The notes beneath the pieces were generated by a model. The model was not told where the DNA came from, ran no database searches, and worked only from the letters and a program-made list of their open reading frames with translations. Positions 16,117 to 24,446 of a stretch of DNA of 64,000 nt are shown in pieces. Where the stretch lies: NCBI RefSeq assembly GCF_963662885.1, contig NZ_OY760055.1, positions 730,421 through 794,420 on the forward strand, in the 5' to 3' direction. How positions within the stretch are numbered: position 1 is the first letter of the stretch; every line of letters starts with the position of its first letter. The position numbers and the translations under genes were made by a program. Source of the DNA: an uncultured Pseudodesulfovibrio sp. (lineage in GTDB: Bacteria > Desulfobacterota > Desulfovibrionia > Desulfovibrionales > Desulfovibrionaceae).

Positions 16117-17271
16117 ATGCCCAATTTGATCCTGTTGGCATTGCTGGCGTCGTTTCCGCCCTTGTCCACAGATATGTATTTGCCCGCCATCCCCACGTTG
16201 CAGACGTTGTGGGGCATCAGCTACGCCACGGCCAACCTGTCGATGGTCCTGTTCATGGCCGTGTTCAGCGTTTTTCTGCTCATCCACGGACCGCTGTCCG
16301 ACCGTTTTGGACGCAGACCGGTCCTGATCGGCGGGCTGAGCCTGTTCGTCCTGGCTTCATTCGGCTGCGCCATATCCCCGTCCATCTGGGTATTGATCGC
16401 CTGCCGCTGTCTGCAGGCGGCGGGCGCGGCTGCCGGGGCGTCGCTGGCTCTGGCACTCTCCAAGGACCTCTACGAGGGAGCCCAAAGGCAGAAGATACTG
16501 GCCCATATGGGGGTCATCATGGCCCTGGCTCCCATGCTGGCCCCGTCCATCGGCGGGTTGATGCTCAAATTCGCTTCCTGGCGCTGGATATTCGCCGTGC
16601 AGGCGGCAATGGCGCTGGTCGGATTGTACGGGGTGCTTCGTCTCAAGGAACCCCTCGAGGAATTCACGCGCGGCGGTTTCCTGGCCGTGGCCGGGCGGTA
16701 TCGACTGGTCCTCGGGAACCTGCCGTTCACGGTCCTGGCCTCCGGGTTCGCGCTCATGTCCCTGCCGCAATTCGCCTTCATCGGCGGCTCGGCTGATATG
16801 TACATCAACGACCTGGGGCTGAGCGAGCAGGCCTTCGGCATTTATTTCGGCGCCAACGCCATCGGCTTCATGCTCGGCTCCTTCCTGTGCACCCGGATGA
16901 TCGGGGAGTACAAGCCGTTGAACATGCTCTACACCACCTTCGCCTGCCTCCTCGCGTCCACCGTGCTGATGTTCGTCCTGGGCGGGAAGACGCCTCTGAC
17001 GCTGGCTATCCCCATGTTCTGCATGTCTTTGAGCGTGGGCTTTTCGCGGCCCATCTCCAACTCCATGATCCTCGATCAGGTGGACACGGACGTGGGCGCT
17101 GCCTCCGGCATCCTGACCTTCGAGATATTCTTTGTCGCGGCGGTGTCCATGCAGCTCATTTCCTGGGACTGGCCCGACAAGCCGCTGGTTCTGGCCGTGC
17201 TTGGCGTGATCGGCACATTGATCCCGTTGACGTCGTTGCTGGCCGTCAAGAAGCGCTGTCGGTTCAATTGA
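16117..17271 (+). CDS. Bcr/CflA-family MFS drug exporter
   Basis: Inner-membrane proton-driven exporter, likely of drugs or small metabolites. 384 residues and 12 predicted helices. PPLSTDMYLPAIP in the first helix region is the Bcr/CflA hallmark, GPLSDRFGRRPVLIGG is the MFS loop 2-3 motif, and CRCLQAAGAAAGASLALAL resembles the helix 5 antiporter motif. The frame is open back to 16003, but the ATG at 16117 has GAGG five bases before it. Stands alone between two terminators. Substrate unknown. Confidence 0.92.
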   Translation: MPNLILLALLASFPPLSTDMYLPAIPTLQTLWGISYATANLSMVLFMAVFSVFLLIHGPLSDRFGRRPVLIGGLSLFVLASFGCAISPSIWVLIACRCLQAAGAAAGASLALALSKDLYEGAQRQKILAHMGVIMALAPMLAPSIGGLMLKFASWRWIFAVQAAMALVGLYGVLRLKEPLEEFTRGGFLAVAGRYRLVLGNLPFTVLASGFALMSLPQFAFIGGSADMYINDLGLSEQAFGIYFGANAIGFMLGSFLCTRMIGEYKPLNMLYTTFACLLASTVLMFVLGGKTPLTLAIPMFCMSLSVGFSRPISNSMILDQVDTDVGAASGILTFEIFFVAAVSMQLISWDWPDKPLVLAVLGVIGTLIPLTSLLAVKKRCRFN

Positions 17272-17290
17272 CGTCATGTGTCCTTGATGA

Positions 17291-17326
17291 AAAAGGCCCG
17301 TGCGCAACGTTGCGCACGGGCCTTTT
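17291..17326. terminator. Bidirectional terminator between MFS exporter and yheT
   Basis: A 36-base perfect palindrome (AAAAGGCCC...GGGCCTTTT) between convergent genes, giving a T-run on both strands. Confidence 0.93.
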
Positions 17327-17347
17327 GCTGTTGCTGTCTGGAACAGG

Positions 17348-18322
17348 TCAGGCTGCGATCCGGTTCAAAAAGGCTTCGGCCCTGCGTTCGGACCAATAGA
17401 CGTTCTCTCCGCCCTTGGTCACGAAGCCCACGTGGCCGCCGTGTGCCGGGGTTTCCAGGAACAGGTGAGGGTTGGACATGGCCTCTGTCACCGGAAAGCA
17501 GGTCGGGGTCAGGAACGGGTCGTTCTGGGCGTTGACCAGCAGGGTGGGCACGCGCAGGGCGCGCAGGAACTGGAGGGAGGAAGCGTGGGCATAGTAGTCG
17601 TCTGCGTCCGCGTATCCGCCCATGGGCGCGGTGAAACGGTTGTCGAAGTCGCGCAGGGTACGGATGCCCTTGAGCCTGGAAGCGTCCACCACATCCGGGA
17701 AACGTTCGCCCTTTTCGCGCATCTTGCGGCGCAGGCCGCGCATGAAATATTCGAAATAGACGCGGTGGGAGGAGATGACGCGCTCGGCCCCGCTCAGGTC
17801 GCAGGGGGTGGAGAAGGCCACGGCCCCAACCACTTGTTCGGGTACCCGGTCCGGGTCCTCGCCCAGGTACTTGAGGATCTGGTTCCCGCCCATGGAAAAG
17901 CCGATCAGAACCACCTGCTCGTAGCGTCCGGTGGACAGACAGTGCTGGATGATTTCATGCAGGTCGTCCGTTTCGCCCGAGTGGTAGCAGCGGGGCAGGC
18001 GGTTGGGCTCTTCGCTGCATCCGCGTTGGGACCAACAGGCCGCGTCCCAGCCGTTTTGGGTGGCCATGACCGCCATGCCGAGCACGTATTTCTTGCGCGA
18101 ATTGCCTTCCAGACCGTGGCTGACGATGACCAGACGGTTGGACTCGCCGGAGCGCGAGCGATGCCAGTCAAGATCCAGGAAGTCCGAGTCGGCAAGTTCA
18201 ACGCGTTCGGGTTCGGGCGCGGCAAGAGGCGTGAGCCGAAAGAGCGGCGGAAACAGGGTGGCCATGTGTCCCGAGGCGAAGGGGAAAGGGGGCCGGTAGT
18301 CGGGAATGGGTAGTACGGGCAT
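17348..18322 (-). CDS. YheT-family alpha/beta hydrolase
   Basis: A 324-residue alpha/beta hydrolase. SHGLEGNS near residue 69 is the oxyanion-side motif of the YheT group, GFSMGGN around residue 142 carries the nucleophile serine, NAQNDPFL the acid and GGHVGF the catalytic histidine. Family members act on esters or lipids, but the physiological substrate is not known. Start ATG 18322 gives a normal YheT N-terminus (PPFPFASGHMATLFPPLFR). Forty-three bases separate it from the ABC transporter gene upstream on the same strand. Confidence 0.9.
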   Translation of the reverse strand: MPVLPIPDYRPPFPFASGHMATLFPPLFRLTPLAAPEPERVELADSDFLDLDWHRSRSGESNRLVIVSHGLEGNSRKKYVLGMAVMATQNGWDAACWSQRGCSEEPNRLPRCYHSGETDDLHEIIQHCLSTGRYEQVVLIGFSMGGNQILKYLGEDPDRVPEQVVGAVAFSTPCDLSGAERVISSHRVYFEYFMRGLRRKMREKGERFPDVVDASRLKGIRTLRDFDNRFTAPMGGYADADDYYAHASSLQFLRALRVPTLLVNAQNDPFLTPTCFPVTEAMSNPHLFLETPAHGGHVGFVTKGGENVYWSERRAEAFLNRIAA

Positions 18323-18365
18323 GGGGTTGATGTACGACCACGAGCCCGCCCGGTCAACCCCGCTT

Positions 18366-20063
18366 CTACGTGGCGGATTTCAGCGTGATTCGCTGTCCGT
18401 GGAACGGGAGCAGGGACGAGCGGTGGCCCACGCTGACCACGGCGGCCCGGGGCAGCCGTTCGCGCAGCAGCCCGTAAAGCCTCGCCTCGCCGTCCTCGTC
18501 CAGCGCCGAAGTGGCCTCGTCCAGGAACAGCCAGTCCGGTCTTTGCAGCAGCATGCGCGCAAAGGCCAGCCGTTGCTGTTCGCCCGGAGACAGGGTCTGC
18601 GCCCAGTACCGTTCGTCGTCCAGCAGTCCGGTCAGCCGCTCTAGGCCGCAGTCGGCCAGGGCCGCGCGCAGGGCCTCGTCTTCAAATCCGCCCGCCGGGG
18701 TGGGGTAGCTGAGCACGGCGCGCAGGTTGCCCATGGGCAGATACGGCTTTTGCGGCAGAAACAGGGTCCGTCCGTTGGCGGGCAGGGAGATGGTGCCGTC
18801 GCCGTATGGCCACAGTCCGGCGATGGCGCGCAGAAGGGTGGATTTGCCTGTACCCGAGGGGCCGCTGACGAGCACGCTTTCGCCCGGAAGCAGGGTCAAT
18901 TCCACCGGTTCGACCATGGGGTGTCCGTCGGGAAGGGCCAGGGTGAGGTCCTGGACGGCCAACGCTTCCTCGTCACCCCTGGCGCGGGACAACCCGTTGC
19001 CGTTGCGGGTCTCTTGCACTTCGTCCATCGCGTGGGAGAAACTGGTCAACCGGTCCACGGTGGCGCGCCAGGACGCCAGCTCGGAGTATGCGTCCACGAA
19101 CCAGCTGAGCGAGCCCTGAACCTGGCCGAAGGCCGATGCGGTCTGCATCAGGCCGCCGAGCTGCATGGCCCCGGAGAAGTAGCGTGGAGCGGCCGCCAGG
19201 ATGGGAAAGATGATCGCCGCCTGGGCGTAGCCGTTGGTCAGCCAGGAGAGGCGCTTCTGGCGGCGCATGATGGCCCACCAGTTGGAAACCACTTTGTCGA
19301 ATCGGCTTTTGAAAATGGCGGATTCGTCCTTTTCACCGCCGTACAGGGCCACGCCCTCCACGTTTTCGCGGAAGCGTACCAGGCTGAACCGGAAGTCCGC
19401 CTCGTAGCGTTGCTGGTTGAAATTCAGTCGGATGAGCGGACGGCCCACGCGCATGGTCAGGTAGCTGCCGACCAGGGCGTAAACCAGAGCGACCCAGACC
19501 ATGTAGCCGGGCACGGTTACGCCCACTCCGGCCAGGGTGAAGGAGAGCGCGCCGGACAGGTTCCAGAGGATACCCACAAAGGAGATCAGCGTGATGGCCG
19601 ACTCCAGAAAGCCCAGGGTCAGAGAAAGAGTCTGGCCGACAAAGGAATCGATGTCGTCGGCGATGCGCTGGTCCGGGTTATCAGTCTCGCCACCGCGCAT
19701 CTGCATGATGTAGTAGGTCCGATCCTTGAGCCAGTGTTCCAGAAGGGTGTCGGTCAGCCACCGTCGCCAGCGTATGCGGAGCATCTGTTGCAGGTAAAGT
19801 TGGTATACGGCCACGGCGATGTAGATGCAGGCCAGCACGCCGAAGATGAGCAGTTGGTGGGTGAACGCCTGCCAGTCATGGTTCTGGAGGCTGTCGTAAA
19901 AGGCGTTGTTCCACTTGTTGAAGAGCACGTTCAGATAGACCAGCCCCAGGCTCATGGCCAGGATTACGGCCAGGAGCAGGCGGCCGCGCAGCTTGTCTTC
20001 GGAAAACCAGTAGGGTTTGGCCAGACGCCAGGTATCGCGCAAAAAGTTCTTCGTCGCGTTCAT
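18366..20063 (-). CDS. SbmA/BacA-like ABC transporter, fused permease and ATPase
   Basis: 565 residues: N-terminal membrane domain of the ABC_membrane_2 (SbmA/BacA/YddA, peroxisomal ABCD-like) type to about residue 330, with NKWNNAFYDSLQ and NPDQRIADDI characteristic of the family, then an ATPase with Walker A GPSGTGKST, signature LSPGEQQRLAF and Walker B WLFLDEATSALDED. Acts in the inner membrane; relatives carry peptides, vitamins or very long chain lipids, and the substrate here is not known. The open frame runs 46 codons further upstream, but those residues are Arg-rich and non-homologous in character; ATG 20063 starts MNATKNFLRDTWRLAKPYW, the normal beginning. Confidence 0.92.
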   Translation of the reverse strand: MNATKNFLRDTWRLAKPYWFSEDKLRGRLLLAVILAMSLGLVYLNVLFNKWNNAFYDSLQNHDWQAFTHQLLIFGVLACIYIAVAVYQLYLQQMLRIRWRRWLTDTLLEHWLKDRTYYIMQMRGGETDNPDQRIADDIDSFVGQTLSLTLGFLESAITLISFVGILWNLSGALSFTLAGVGVTVPGYMVWVALVYALVGSYLTMRVGRPLIRLNFNQQRYEADFRFSLVRFRENVEGVALYGGEKDESAIFKSRFDKVVSNWWAIMRRQKRLSWLTNGYAQAAIIFPILAAAPRYFSGAMQLGGLMQTASAFGQVQGSLSWFVDAYSELASWRATVDRLTSFSHAMDEVQETRNGNGLSRARGDEEALAVQDLTLALPDGHPMVEPVELTLLPGESVLVSGPSGTGKSTLLRAIAGLWPYGDGTISLPANGRTLFLPQKPYLPMGNLRAVLSYPTPAGGFEDEALRAALADCGLERLTGLLDDERYWAQTLSPGEQQRLAFARMLLQRPDWLFLDEATSALDEDGEARLYGLLRERLPRAAVVSVGHRSSLLPFHGQRITLKSAT

Positions 20064-20320
20064 GCGGGACTCTCGGAGTGGCCGTCGGCGGCGCAGTCGG
20101 AAGGCTGTGAGGTCGGCGGGGTATAGTTGTGGATGCCGCGCTTGGCGGAATCCGTGCCATGCGAAAAAACTACCGGCCATGCATGGAGCCTGACGCCACA
20201 TGGTGTCAAGCCGGTGAAGGGGGTTGCACAGGATGGTCAGGGAAAACGGTTGCCCGGACCGCGCCTGATTGGCTACGCTGTTTCATCGCCCGCAGACGGG
20301 CGCGAACCCGAGGAGCCCGA

Positions 20321-21526
20321 GTGCCGCTGTACGACCAGACCGATATGGAAAATTACGCCGAGGTCCTGACCTGGGCGTTGAACGAATCCAGGGAACGTCC
20401 CCTGCGCAACAGCGAGATGGTCCTCATCCGCTACGACATCCCCGGTCTGGCCCTGGCCGAGGCGCTCTATTCGCGGCTCATGGACATGCACCTCATGCCG
20501 GTGGCCATGGCCCAGCCCACCCCATATATGGAAATGGAGCGCTATCTGAACTCCAGTTTCGGCCAGTTGCTGTTCCAGCAGCCCGGTCTTTCCGAGCTCT
20601 ATTCACAGACCGCCGGGGTGATCAACATCATCGCCCCGGAAGAGCTGACCTATCTCCAGACTGTGGACCCGCGCACCATCGCCGAGGCCCGGCGTGCCGA
20701 CGCGCCCAACCGGCGCATTCTCCAGCGGCGCAGGCAGTCCGGGGTCATGGGCTGGACCACCTGTCTGTATCCCACCGAGGCCCTGGCCAAGGGCTCGGGC
20801 ATGACGCTGGATGAGTACGCCTACGCCTTGAAGCGGGCCTGCTGGCTGAACATGCCCGATCCGGCGGCCGAGTGGCGGCGCTTGAAGCGGGAGGTCGGCG
20901 AAGTCTGCGCCTGGCTCGACAGCCTGTCCATCCGCTCTCTCAAGGTGGAGTCCGAGGACATCGACCTGACCGTGGGCATCGGTGACAACCGTCGGTTCGT
21001 GGGTGTGAACGGGGCCAATATTCCGGGCTACGAAATCTACGTGGCCCCGGACGCGCGCAAGGTGGACGGAACCTACTACGCCGATCAGCCGACCCTGCGC
21101 TACGGGCATCTCGTGTCCGGCATGGCCCTGGACTTCTCGGGCGGCATCGCTTCGCGGGCCGAGGCCGAGATCGGCCAGATGTTCGTCCAGCAGCAGCTCT
21201 ATTCGGATGCGGGCGCGCGCAGGGTGGGGGAGTTCTCCCTGACCGACAAGCGCTTCTCCCGCGTGGACCGGTTCATGGCGCATACCCTGCTCGATGAAAA
21301 TTATGGCGGGGAGCACGGCAACTGCCATCTGGCGCTGGGCGGCTCGGTGCTCGAAAGTTTTACCGGCCCGCCCGAGATGCTCACCCCGGAGTTGGAGTAC
21401 GAACTCGGCTTCAACTCGTCGGACATGCATTGGGACCTGGTCAACACCCAGCCCAAGCGGGTCACGGCCAAACTGGCCGACGGCAGCCCGAAGCTGATCT
21501 ACGAGAACGGCGGATTCAGGATCTGA
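20321..21526 (+). CDS. M29-family metalloaminopeptidase
   Basis: 401-residue thermophilic-aminopeptidase (PepS/AmpS, M29) type enzyme, removing N-terminal residues from peptides with two metal ions. The central DLTVGIGDNRRFVGVNGANIP region and the C-terminal metal-site segments (GEFSLTDKR, LLDENYGGEHGNCHLALGG, DMHWDLV) fit the family. The open frame begins at 20129, but the GTG at 20321 has GAGGAG at ideal spacing and starts at the conserved part; the earlier 64 residues are Arg/Cys-rich and look like noncoding. The 257-base space to the divergent ABC gene shows nothing else I can name. Confidence 0.88.
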   Translation: MPLYDQTDMENYAEVLTWALNESRERPLRNSEMVLIRYDIPGLALAEALYSRLMDMHLMPVAMAQPTPYMEMERYLNSSFGQLLFQQPGLSELYSQTAGVINIIAPEELTYLQTVDPRTIAEARRADAPNRRILQRRRQSGVMGWTTCLYPTEALAKGSGMTLDEYAYALKRACWLNMPDPAAEWRRLKREVGEVCAWLDSLSIRSLKVESEDIDLTVGIGDNRRFVGVNGANIPGYEIYVAPDARKVDGTYYADQPTLRYGHLVSGMALDFSGGIASRAEAEIGQMFVQQQLYSDAGARRVGEFSLTDKRFSRVDRFMAHTLLDENYGGEHGNCHLALGGSVLESFTGPPEMLTPELEYELGFNSSDMHWDLVNTQPKRVTAKLADGSPKLIYENGGFRI

Positions 21527-21587
21527 CATTGGCCCGTTTCAATGGGGACGACTCTCTTCGTCTCTCTTTTTCTTGTCATTCTGGTTA

Positions 21588-21615
21588 TTGACAACCTTAT
21601 CCACATGCTTATTTT
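21588..21615 (+). promoter_or_regulatory. Promoter candidate for grpE
   Basis: TTGACA at 21588-21593 and TATTTT at about 21610-21615, 16-base spacing, 65 bases before the grpE start. Confidence 0.45.
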
Positions 21616-21680
21616 CCACTCAGGTCTCGCTCCCCGCGGGCCTTTTCATTACCAAATACGCTTCTCAAGGAATTGATTTC

Positions 21681-22301
21681 ATGTCGAAAAACAACAATGA
21701 AGTGCCCATCAACGGTCTGTACGACGACGAGGGGCGGATACTGGATGAACAGGTCGCGGAAGGCCGTAGCGAAAGTGACGCCGATACCGCGGAGGAAGCG
21801 GTCGAAATGTCCTTGAGCAAGGAAGAGCTGACAGCCCTGTGCAAGGAATCCGTCTGTCCCGAGTGCGACGTGTTCAAGGAGGCGGAAGCCATTCGGCTGC
21901 GCGCCCTGGCCGACTCCGAGAACGTCAAGAAAAGGCTGCTCCGGGAAACCGAGGAGTTGAAGAAGTACGCGGGCGAGTCGATCCTGGCCGACCTGCTGCC
22001 CATCCTCGACAACCTGGACCTGGCCCTGGCCCACACCGACAACCTCTCGCCCGAGTGTAAGAACTTCGTCATCGGCGTGGACATGACCCGCAAGATATTC
22101 CTGGACGCGGTCAAGAACCATGGCCTGGAAGCGGTGCAGGCCGGAGTCGGCGTGGAGTTCGACCCGGAGATCCACGAGGCCGTTGGTACCGTGGAAGAAC
22201 CGTCGCTGAAAAACAATCAGATCGCCCAGGTGGTCCAGAACGGCTATCGCCTCAAGGGGCGGCTGCTGCGTCCGGCCAAGGTTATGGTCAACAAGCTGTA
22301 G
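21681..22301 (+). CDS. grpE: GrpE nucleotide exchange factor
   Basis: Releases ADP from DnaK. 206 residues: acidic N-terminal tail (about 1-60), long coiled-coil helix (about 65-120, EAEAIRLRALADSENVKKR) and the C-terminal beta domain with GVEFDPEIHEAV and QNGYRLKGRLLRPAKV, both standard GrpE signatures. Two cysteines in the N-terminal part (CKESVCPEC) are unusual for GrpE and might matter for redox or metal in an anaerobe; this is speculation. ATG at 21681 chosen over the upstream frame (21573) because of AAGGA and because MSKNNNEV begins the polar tail. dnaK follows 105 bases on. Confidence 0.95.
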   Translation: MSKNNNEVPINGLYDDEGRILDEQVAEGRSESDADTAEEAVEMSLSKEELTALCKESVCPECDVFKEAEAIRLRALADSENVKKRLLRETEELKKYAGESILADLLPILDNLDLALAHTDNLSPECKNFVIGVDMTRKIFLDAVKNHGLEAVQAGVGVEFDPEIHEAVGTVEEPSLKNNQIAQVVQNGYRLKGRLLRPAKVMVNKL

Positions 22302-22406
22302 GTTTTTTGACGCTGCGGCCTTTACAAGGGCTGTCGCGTGATTATTGAAGAAAGTAACGAAAATTTTACGTCGAATACGACTTTCATATCTTAGGAGGAC
22401 ATAAAT

Positions 22407-24320
22407 ATGGGTAAGATCATAGGGATCGACCTTGGAACCACCAACTCCTGTGTCTACGTCATGGAGGGCAAGGACCCGAAATGCGTCACCAACCCTGAAG
22501 GCGGCCGGACCACCCCGTCCGTAGTGGCCTTCACCGACAAGGAACGGCTGGTGGGCGACATCGCCAAACGTCAGTCCGTCACCAACCCCGAGAAGACTGT
22601 TTTCGCCATCAAGCGCCTCATGGGTCGGGCTGCCGACGCTCCCGAGGTCAAGAAATGGCAGGAGCACTGCCCCTACCAGATCGTTCCCGGCAACGGCAAC
22701 GACGCCTGGGTCGAGATCGACGGCAAGAAGTACTCTCCGCCTGAAGTCTCCGCCATGATTCTGCAGAAGCTGAAGAAGGACGCCGAGACCTACCTGGGCG
22801 AGCCCGTCACCGAGGCCGTCATCACCGTTCCGGCATACTTCAACGACTCTCAGCGCCAGGCCACCAAGGACGCGGGCAAGATCGCCGGTCTCGAGGTCAA
22901 GCGCATCATCAACGAGCCCACCGCCGCATCCCTGGCCTATGGCTTCGACAAGAAGGCCAACGAGAAGATCGCGGTCTTCGACCTCGGCGGCGGTACGTTC
23001 GATATCTCCATCCTGGAAGTCGGCGACAACGTCGTCGAAGTGCGCGCCACCAACGGCGACACCTTCCTGGGCGGCGAGGACTTCGATCATCGTATCATTG
23101 AATACCTGGTGGACGAGTTCAAGAAGGAAAACGGCATCGACCTGTCCAAGGATCGCATGGCCCTGCAGCGCCTGAAAGAGGCCGCTGAAAAGGCCAAGCA
23201 CGATCTGTCCTCCTCCATGGAGACCGAGGTCAACCTGCCGTTCATCACCGCCGACCAGAACGGCCCGAAGCACATGATGGTCAAGATCAGCCGCGGCAAG
23301 CTCGAGAAGCTCGTCGAGGACCTGGTCGACCGCACCGTCGAACCGTGCAAGAAGGCCCTGAAGGACGCCGGACTGTCCGCCTCCGACATCGATGAGGTCA
23401 TCCTCGTCGGCGGTATGACCCGTATGCCTCTGGTCCAGGAGAAGGTGAAATCCTTCTTCGGCAAGGAGCCCAACCGCTCCGTGAACCCTGACGAAGTCGT
23501 GTCCATGGGCGCGGCCATCCAGGGCGGCATCCTGGCCGGTGACGTCAAGGACGTCCTGCTGCTCGACGTGACCCCGCTGTCGCTGGGCATCGAGACCATG
23601 GGCGGCGTGATGACGCACCTGATCGAGCGCAACACGACCATCCCGACCAAGAAGTCCCAGGTCTTCACCACCGCGGCTGACAACCAGCCGTCCGTGTCCA
23701 TCCGGGTCTTCCAGGGCGAGCGTCCCATGTGCGCCGACAACAAGCTGCTCGGCAACTTCGAGCTGACCGGAATTCCGCCGGCGCCGCGCGGCGTGCCGCA
23801 GATCGAGGTCTCGTTCGACATCGACGCCAACGGCATCGTGCATGTCAACGCCAAGGACCTGGGCACCGGCCGCGAACAGTCCATCCAGATCACGGCCAGC
23901 TCCGGTCTGTCCGACGACGAGATCAATCAGATGGTCAAGGACGCCGAAGCTCACGCCGACGAAGACAAGAAGAAGCAGGCTTTGATCGAGGCCCGCAACC
24001 AGGCCGATACCCTGGTCTACACCTCCGAGAAGTCCCTGCGCGACCTCGGCGACAAGGTTGATTCCGCTCTGAAGGCGGAGATCGAAGGCAAGATCGAGGA
24101 AGTCAAGAAGGCCCTGGAGGCCGATGACGCCGACCAGATCAAGGCCAAGGCCGACGAACTGGCTCAGGCCTCGCACAAGCTGGCCGAACAGCTCTACGCC
24201 CAGCAGAACGCCGAAGGTGGCGCTGCGGGTGCGCAGGCGGGTGCCGCCGGTCCCGAAGCCGGTTCCTCTGCCAAGGATGACGACGACGTGGTGGATGCCG
24301 ACTACACTGAAGTCAAGTAG
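22407..24320 (+). CDS. dnaK: DnaK (Hsp70) chaperone
   Basis: Central Hsp70, working with GrpE, CbpA and ClpB encoded nearby. 637 residues. IIGIDLGTTNSCV phosphate loop, AVITVPAYFNDSQRQATKDA, IAVFDLGGGTFDISILE and LVGGMTRMP in the ATPase domain; DVTPLSLGIETMGG begins the substrate domain; an acidic C-terminal tail ends DADYTEVK, close to the EEVD-like end of bacterial DnaK. Strong ribosome site (TAGGAGGAC) before the ATG. Followed by a terminator. Confidence 0.98.
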   Translation: MGKIIGIDLGTTNSCVYVMEGKDPKCVTNPEGGRTTPSVVAFTDKERLVGDIAKRQSVTNPEKTVFAIKRLMGRAADAPEVKKWQEHCPYQIVPGNGNDAWVEIDGKKYSPPEVSAMILQKLKKDAETYLGEPVTEAVITVPAYFNDSQRQATKDAGKIAGLEVKRIINEPTAASLAYGFDKKANEKIAVFDLGGGTFDISILEVGDNVVEVRATNGDTFLGGEDFDHRIIEYLVDEFKKENGIDLSKDRMALQRLKEAAEKAKHDLSSSMETEVNLPFITADQNGPKHMMVKISRGKLEKLVEDLVDRTVEPCKKALKDAGLSASDIDEVILVGGMTRMPLVQEKVKSFFGKEPNRSVNPDEVVSMGAAIQGGILAGDVKDVLLLDVTPLSLGIETMGGVMTHLIERNTTIPTKKSQVFTTAADNQPSVSIRVFQGERPMCADNKLLGNFELTGIPPAPRGVPQIEVSFDIDANGIVHVNAKDLGTGREQSIQITASSGLSDDEINQMVKDAEAHADEDKKKQALIEARNQADTLVYTSEKSLRDLGDKVDSALKAEIEGKIEEVKKALEADDADQIKAKADELAQASHKLAEQLYAQQNAEGGAAGAQAGAAGPEAGSSAKDDDDVVDADYTEVK

Positions 24321-24358
24321 TTCGGCTTGCCTTCACAGGCCAAGCGAAGTATAGCATT

Positions 24359-24392
24359 ACCCGGTCCGCAGTATGCGGGCCGGGTTTTTTTT
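24359..24392 (+). terminator. Terminator of dnaK
   Basis: Twelve-base stem (24359-24370 with 24374-24385, one G-T pair), GTA loop, eight T. Confidence 0.92.
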
Positions 24393-24446
24393 ATATGGTC
24401 GCGGGCAATGGCCGTGGCCGAACCGACAATGCACCAAGCCGTCCCC

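Noticed and set aside
20129..20320. 64-codon N-terminal extension of the M29 aminopeptidase
   Set aside because: Composition is Arg/Cys-rich and unlike the enzyme; a GTG with an ideal ribosome site begins at the conserved part.
21609..24176. Long open frame opposite grpE and dnaK
   Set aside because: Same reason: it runs over two clearly real genes and lacks a ribosome site or recognised domain.
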